A model generated the notes under the pieces. It was not told where the DNA came from and ran no database searches. It worked only from the letters and a program-made list of their open reading frames with translations. This document shows, one piece after another, positions 60,879 through 64,000 of a stretch of 64,000 nucleotides of DNA. The translations under genes and the position numbers were made by a program. Each line of letters starts with the position of its first letter. Positions within the stretch are counted from its first letter, which is position 1. The stretch is from assembly GCF_965201005.1 (NCBI RefSeq), contig NZ_OZ241747.1:3286001-3350000 (forward strand), in the 5' to 3' direction. The stretch is from Mucilaginibacter_A sp965201005 (lineage in GTDB: Bacteria; Bacteroidota; Bacteroidia; Sphingobacteriales; Sphingobacteriaceae).

Positions 60879-62369
60879 ATGAATAATTCTGGAAATACGG
60901 ATGTAATTTTAATCGGTGCAGGCATCATGAGTGCCACACTTGGCGTGATGCTGAAAGAACTGGACCCAAACCTGACTATACAGATTTTTGAACGGCTGGA
61001 CAGTGCGGCTGCCGAAAGTTCTGACGCGTGGAACAATGCCGGAACGGGCCACTCGGCCTTTTGCGAACTGAACTATACACCCGAAAAACCGGACGGTTCG
61101 ATCGAGATTATAAAAGCAATCAAGATTGCCGAATCTTTTGAAGAATCCAAGCAATTCTGGAGTTTTTTGGTGCAGCAGGGTTTTTTATCAAATCCGCCGG
61201 GTTTTATCAGAAGCATCCCGCACATGAGTTTTGTTTGGGGCGATGCCAATGTAACTTATCTGCATAAACGTTTTGAAGCACTCAGCAAAAACCATTTGTT
61301 TAAAGGAATGACTTATTCTGAAGACAAAAAACAGTTGGCCGATTGGATGCCGCTGGTGATGGAAAGCCGCAACCCGAACGAAAAAGTAGCTGCCACACGC
61401 ATGGAACTTGGCACGGATGTAAATTTTGGTGCCTTGACCAAAGCCATGTTTACACAGTTAAATAAAATGGATGGCGTTGACCTGGAGTTTGGGCACGAAA
61501 TACGCAGTTTGAAACAAAATCCAGACAAAACCTGGACGGTAAAAGTAAAAAACTTAAACACCGGTGAAAGCCGAAAAGTTACCGCAAAATTTGTGTTTAT
61601 CGGTGCCGGTGGTGGCTCGTTGCCGCTGCTCGAAAAATCTGACATTCCGGAAGGAAAAGGTTTTGGCGGTTTCCCGGTGAGCGGACAATGGCTGAAATGC
61701 GTGAACCCGGAAGTGATTAAAAAACACCAGGCAAAAGTTTATGGTAAAGCTTCGGTCGGTTCGCCGCCAATGTCAGTCCCGCATCTGGACACGCGGATGA
61801 TTGACGGCAAACGCGAACTTTTGTTTGGGCCGTATGCCGGTTTTTCTACCAAATTCCTCAAAAACGGTTCGTATATGGATTTGCCTTTGTCCATCAAGCC
61901 AACCAATATTTTCCCGATGATGGCGGCCGGGATCAAAAACATCCCGCTGACCAAATATCTGATCGATCAGGTCAGGCAATCGCCTCAAGACCGCTTAAAT
62001 GCGTTGAAAGAATATTTCCCGGAAGCCAAAATGGAAGACTGGGAACTAGAAACTGCCGGCCAGCGGGTGCAGGTTATTAAAAACGACCCGGAAAAAGGCG
62101 GTATTTTAGAGTTTGGAACAGAAGTAGTAAGCGCGGCCGATGGCAGCATCGCAGCACTTTTGGGTGCCTCGCCGGGTGCGTCCACAGCGGTTTCAATCAT
62201 GCTGGATTTGCTGGCCCGATGTTTTAAAAACCAGATCAACACGCCCGAATGGCAAAGTAAAATGAAGGAAATGATCCCTTCCTACGGCCAATCATTAGGG
62301 CAGGAAATAGCACTGGCAACAAAACTTCGCGAAGAAACCAGCAAAGTTTTAGGTTTGGTTTTACCGTAA
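60879..62369 (+). CDS. mqo: Malate:quinone oxidoreductase
   Basis: A 496-residue membrane-associated FAD enzyme that oxidises malate to oxaloacetate and reduces quinone, a TCA-cycle step. The FAD site DVILIGAGIMSATLG, then AWNNAGTGHSAFCELNYTP and GAGGGSLPLLEKS, and the C-terminal LGASPGASTAVSIMLDLL are the MQO signatures. Length fits the family. The frame is open 132 bases further upstream but ATG at 60879 gives the family N-terminus and follows a -7 box; the earlier start is rejected. Monocistronic, followed by dispersed motifs (62400, 62544). Confidence 0.97.
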   Translation: MNNSGNTDVILIGAGIMSATLGVMLKELDPNLTIQIFERLDSAAAESSDAWNNAGTGHSAFCELNYTPEKPDGSIEIIKAIKIAESFEESKQFWSFLVQQGFLSNPPGFIRSIPHMSFVWGDANVTYLHKRFEALSKNHLFKGMTYSEDKKQLADWMPLVMESRNPNEKVAATRMELGTDVNFGALTKAMFTQLNKMDGVDLEFGHEIRSLKQNPDKTWTVKVKNLNTGESRKVTAKFVFIGAGGGSLPLLEKSDIPEGKGFGGFPVSGQWLKCVNPEVIKKHQAKVYGKASVGSPPMSVPHLDTRMIDGKRELLFGPYAGFSTKFLKNGSYMDLPLSIKPTNIFPMMAAGIKNIPLTKYLIDQVRQSPQDRLNALKEYFPEAKMEDWELETAGQRVQVIKNDPEKGGILEFGTEVVSAADGSIAALLGASPGASTAVSIMLDLLARCFKNQINTPEWQSKMKEMIPSYGQSLGQEIALATKLREETSKVLGLVLP

Positions 62370-62623
62370 ACAGCTTAAATCAGCCCAAAAAATACCCGAT
62401 AAAAACAGCATTAAGGATGAATTTCTGCGATGCTTTTTTTATGCCATAAAAATTTGTGATATGCTTTTTTGCAAAGCTATGTCAAGTCCAACAGCATTTC
62501 GTTTTTAACTCCTGTCCGGTTGTTTATCCTAAAAAAACACTTGTAAAAGAAGCATCTGATTTTTTTGTACAGATGCAGAACTTATTTTCTGCCTGATACT
62601 TATAGTTACATCAACTACAATTA

Positions 62624-63421
62624 ATGGCAACTACAAAAAATTGGCAATTTTACATAATGGAAGCGTTGGCAATTGCCGGTTTCGTACTTTCTGCTGCTTT
62701 TACCTCTATTTTTTTAGAACATCCGGATTCGCCGGTTGCGCGCACAACATTAGCGGTACACCCTTTTCAAAAAAGTATCATTTTGGGTTTGGTAATGGGG
62801 ATTTATATTACTTCCATTGCCCTTGCGGCTGGCAAATTATCAGGCAGCCACGCCAATCCGATGCTTTCCTCAGCATTTTTCCGTATCAAAAAAATAAGTT
62901 TTACCAATTTTTGCGCTTATTGTGCCGCACAATTTTTGGGTGCAATTGCCGCCATTTCGTTGCTCGATTTAACATTCGGTAAGCTTTTTGAACATCCTTT
63001 AATTGATTACAGCATCACCAAACCCAAGCCGGGCCATAGTTTAGGTGCTGCTTTTATCGCCGAATTTATCATCAGTTTTATTTTTGTGATGACTACGCTG
63101 TTTGTGCTGAGTTCTAAAAAACTTGAAAAATACAATGCGCTGATCGCCGGTTTGCTGATCGCTTTATTTTTGATTTTCGAGCTGCCTTACTCCGGCATGA
63201 GCATGAACCCGGCGCGTTCTTTCGCCAGTGCTTTGGTGGCCTGGAAATGGGAAGAAATCTGGGTATATTTTGTGGCACCGGTTATTGCAATGCTGCTGGC
63301 CACCGAGCTGTTTTTGTTGTGGCAAAAATCTTTAGGTGTTGATGCGGAAGGAAAACCGAAACTCACGGACGGGATTTTTGGCAGTCTGGCAATTTCCGAA
63401 TTTCCTTCTGAAGGAAAATAA
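62624..63421 (+). CDS. MIP/aquaporin-family channel
   Basis: A 265-residue six-segment channel. The first half-helix is GSHANPMLS (NPM variant), the second GMSMNPARSFAS (canonical). Both half motifs and the intervening SIIALDLT-type segments support the family. The sequence is clearly different from the channel at 47984, so it is a second, not duplicated, member. The C-terminal tail is long and soluble. A dispersed motif (63421) begins exactly at the last base of the stop codon. Confidence 0.88.
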   Translation: MATTKNWQFYIMEALAIAGFVLSAAFTSIFLEHPDSPVARTTLAVHPFQKSIILGLVMGIYITSIALAAGKLSGSHANPMLSSAFFRIKKISFTNFCAYCAAQFLGAIAAISLLDLTFGKLFEHPLIDYSITKPKPGHSLGAAFIAEFIISFIFVMTTLFVLSSKKLEKYNALIAGLLIALFLIFELPYSGMSMNPARSFASALVAWKWEEIWVYFVAPVIAMLLATELFLLWQKSLGVDAEGKPKLTDGIFGSLAISEFPSEGK

Positions 63422-63477
63422 TGCTTCTTTTATCGGTATAAATTACCTCTCCGAAAAAACACGCATAAAAACAGTAT
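63421..63477. repeat. Mixed-variant dispersed motif pair
   Basis: ATGCTTCTTTTA (TC form) at 63421 and TAAAAACAGTAT (AC form) at 63466, 45 bases apart, between two converging genes. Confidence 0.8.
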
Positions 63478-63488
63478 CATTATTTTTT

Positions 63489-63998
63489 TCATGCGGATTT
63501 GGATTTCGAACTATCCAAATTCCAGATTTTTTCTGCCTTTCTGCCGATCAGCCAGAATGATAATCCCAAAATGGCAAAAAACATCGTTTTGTTGATATTG
63601 TCCCACAAATATTCGGTGTAGCGCGTGTAGATATTGATGAGCAGAAATGTGATGCCGAACTCGCGGGCTATTTCGTCTTTCTTTTTCAACCCGTACAAAA
63701 CAAAAATCAAGGAAGCGGCAATAGAAATCAAGGCCCAATAATATAAACTGATCTGTTTTACGCGCAGCCAATCGTTTATCGTACCAAAATTACCAAAAAT
63801 AGAAAGCAGCCAAAGCGAGCAAAACAGGTAAGCCATGCCCACGATGTAAGTGAATTCGCGAAAGTATTCCAGCCATTTTTTCCGCCTCAGCACAAAGCAA
63901 AATGCCACCAAAATCGCCCCGAAAACCACAAAACGCAGCGGATAATTCATGCCCAGAAAGTAATGCCGCCAATCGGTTTGGTATCCGGTTTCTGTGCC
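63489..63998 (-). CDS. Integral membrane protein, C-terminal part (5' end outside window)
   Basis: The frame stays open to the window edge; 169 residues of at least five membrane segments are visible, such as FVVFGAILVAFCFVL, IVGMAYLFCSLWLLSIF and ISLYYWALISIAASLIFVLYGL. The pattern looks like the C-terminal half of a DUF2157/DUF4401-type membrane protein, but this is a loose impression. The ATG at 63950 lies mid-frame and is probably not the start. The function is unknown. Confidence 0.65.
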   Translation of the reverse strand, partial: GTETGYQTDWRHYFLGMNYPLRFVVFGAILVAFCFVLRRKKWLEYFREFTYIVGMAYLFCSLWLLSIFGNFGTINDWLRVKQISLYYWALISIAASLIFVLYGLKKKDEIAREFGITFLLINIYTRYTEYLWDNINKTMFFAILGLSFWLIGRKAEKIWNLDSSKSKSA

Positions 63999-64000
63999 GA

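Noticed and set aside
2774..63477. Motif pairs as ordinary rho-independent terminators only
   Set aside because: Many copies are unpaired and inside genes, stems are often 80 bases apart, and several genes have separate classical terminators.

Overview
The window reads as a chromosome segment of a free-living Bacteroidota bacterium, most likely family Sphingobacteriaceae (Mucilaginibacter or Pedobacter type). Supporting signs are the SusC/SusD/DUF1735 trio, DUF5606, Porin_10 and large TonB-linked barrel proteins, several upstream boxes of the Bacteroidota -7 type (TAnnTTTG), and no Shine-Dalgarno pattern. No rRNA, tRNA or CRISPR array was seen. The family assignment is inference.

Layout. 0-6.7 kb: tail of a sensor kinase, a secreted Dps-like ferritin, DUF2236, DUF5606, a cyclophilin, a large exported protein, and an AT-rich pair of unknown genes. 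6.9-10.9 kb: minus-strand operon lpxK / purine nucleoside phosphorylase / porin. 11-16 kb: YoaK-type membrane protein with beta-carbonic anhydrase, an IS5-family element, pyruvate:quinone oxidoreductase. 16.3-22.3 kb: membrane-anchored MutS-like ATPase, rlmH, a cation diffusion facilitator, a papain-like protease with an adjacent chagasin-like inhibitor, an MFS carrier. 22.6-26.3 kb: exported GH16, GH30 and GH5 glycosidases that fit beta-1,3/1,6-glucan breakdown. 26.6-32.7 kb: glutamate synthase (gltB, gltD). 33-38 kb: ssb, small genes, and a trpD-F-B-A operon without trpC. 38.2-46.8 kb: a Kir-type K+ channel, SusC/SusD/DUF1735, then an AT-rich stretch with a 74-bp tandem duplication and a 58-residue double-glycine-leader peptide gene. 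46.9-53.1 kb: Tat-exported metallo-hydrolase, aquaporin, DUF4174, PPK2, BtuF-like protein, and a DUF559 nuclease cassette bounded by 38-bp inverted repeats that has become fused to a peptide-binding lipoprotein. 53.4-64 kb: TonB-dependent receptor, leuS with an unusual insert, an outer-membrane protein, mqo, a second aquaporin-like channel and a cut-off membrane protein.

The most striking signal belongs to no single gene. A 12-base word, TAAAA(GA or AC)AG(C/T)AT, occurs about 64 times exactly on both strands, roughly once per kilobase. It sits at gene ends, often as outward-facing inverted pairs with a few discrete spacings, and also inside unrelated genes in several reading frames. Its density and placement resemble DNA-uptake sequences, but the function is unknown to me. 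It is absent from the SusCD region.

Working together: the glycosidases and SusCD/TonB proteins suggest polysaccharide scavenging; gltBD and trp genes are central biosynthesis; poxB and mqo feed electrons to quinones; aquaporins, the K+ channel and the cation exporter handle osmotic and ionic balance.
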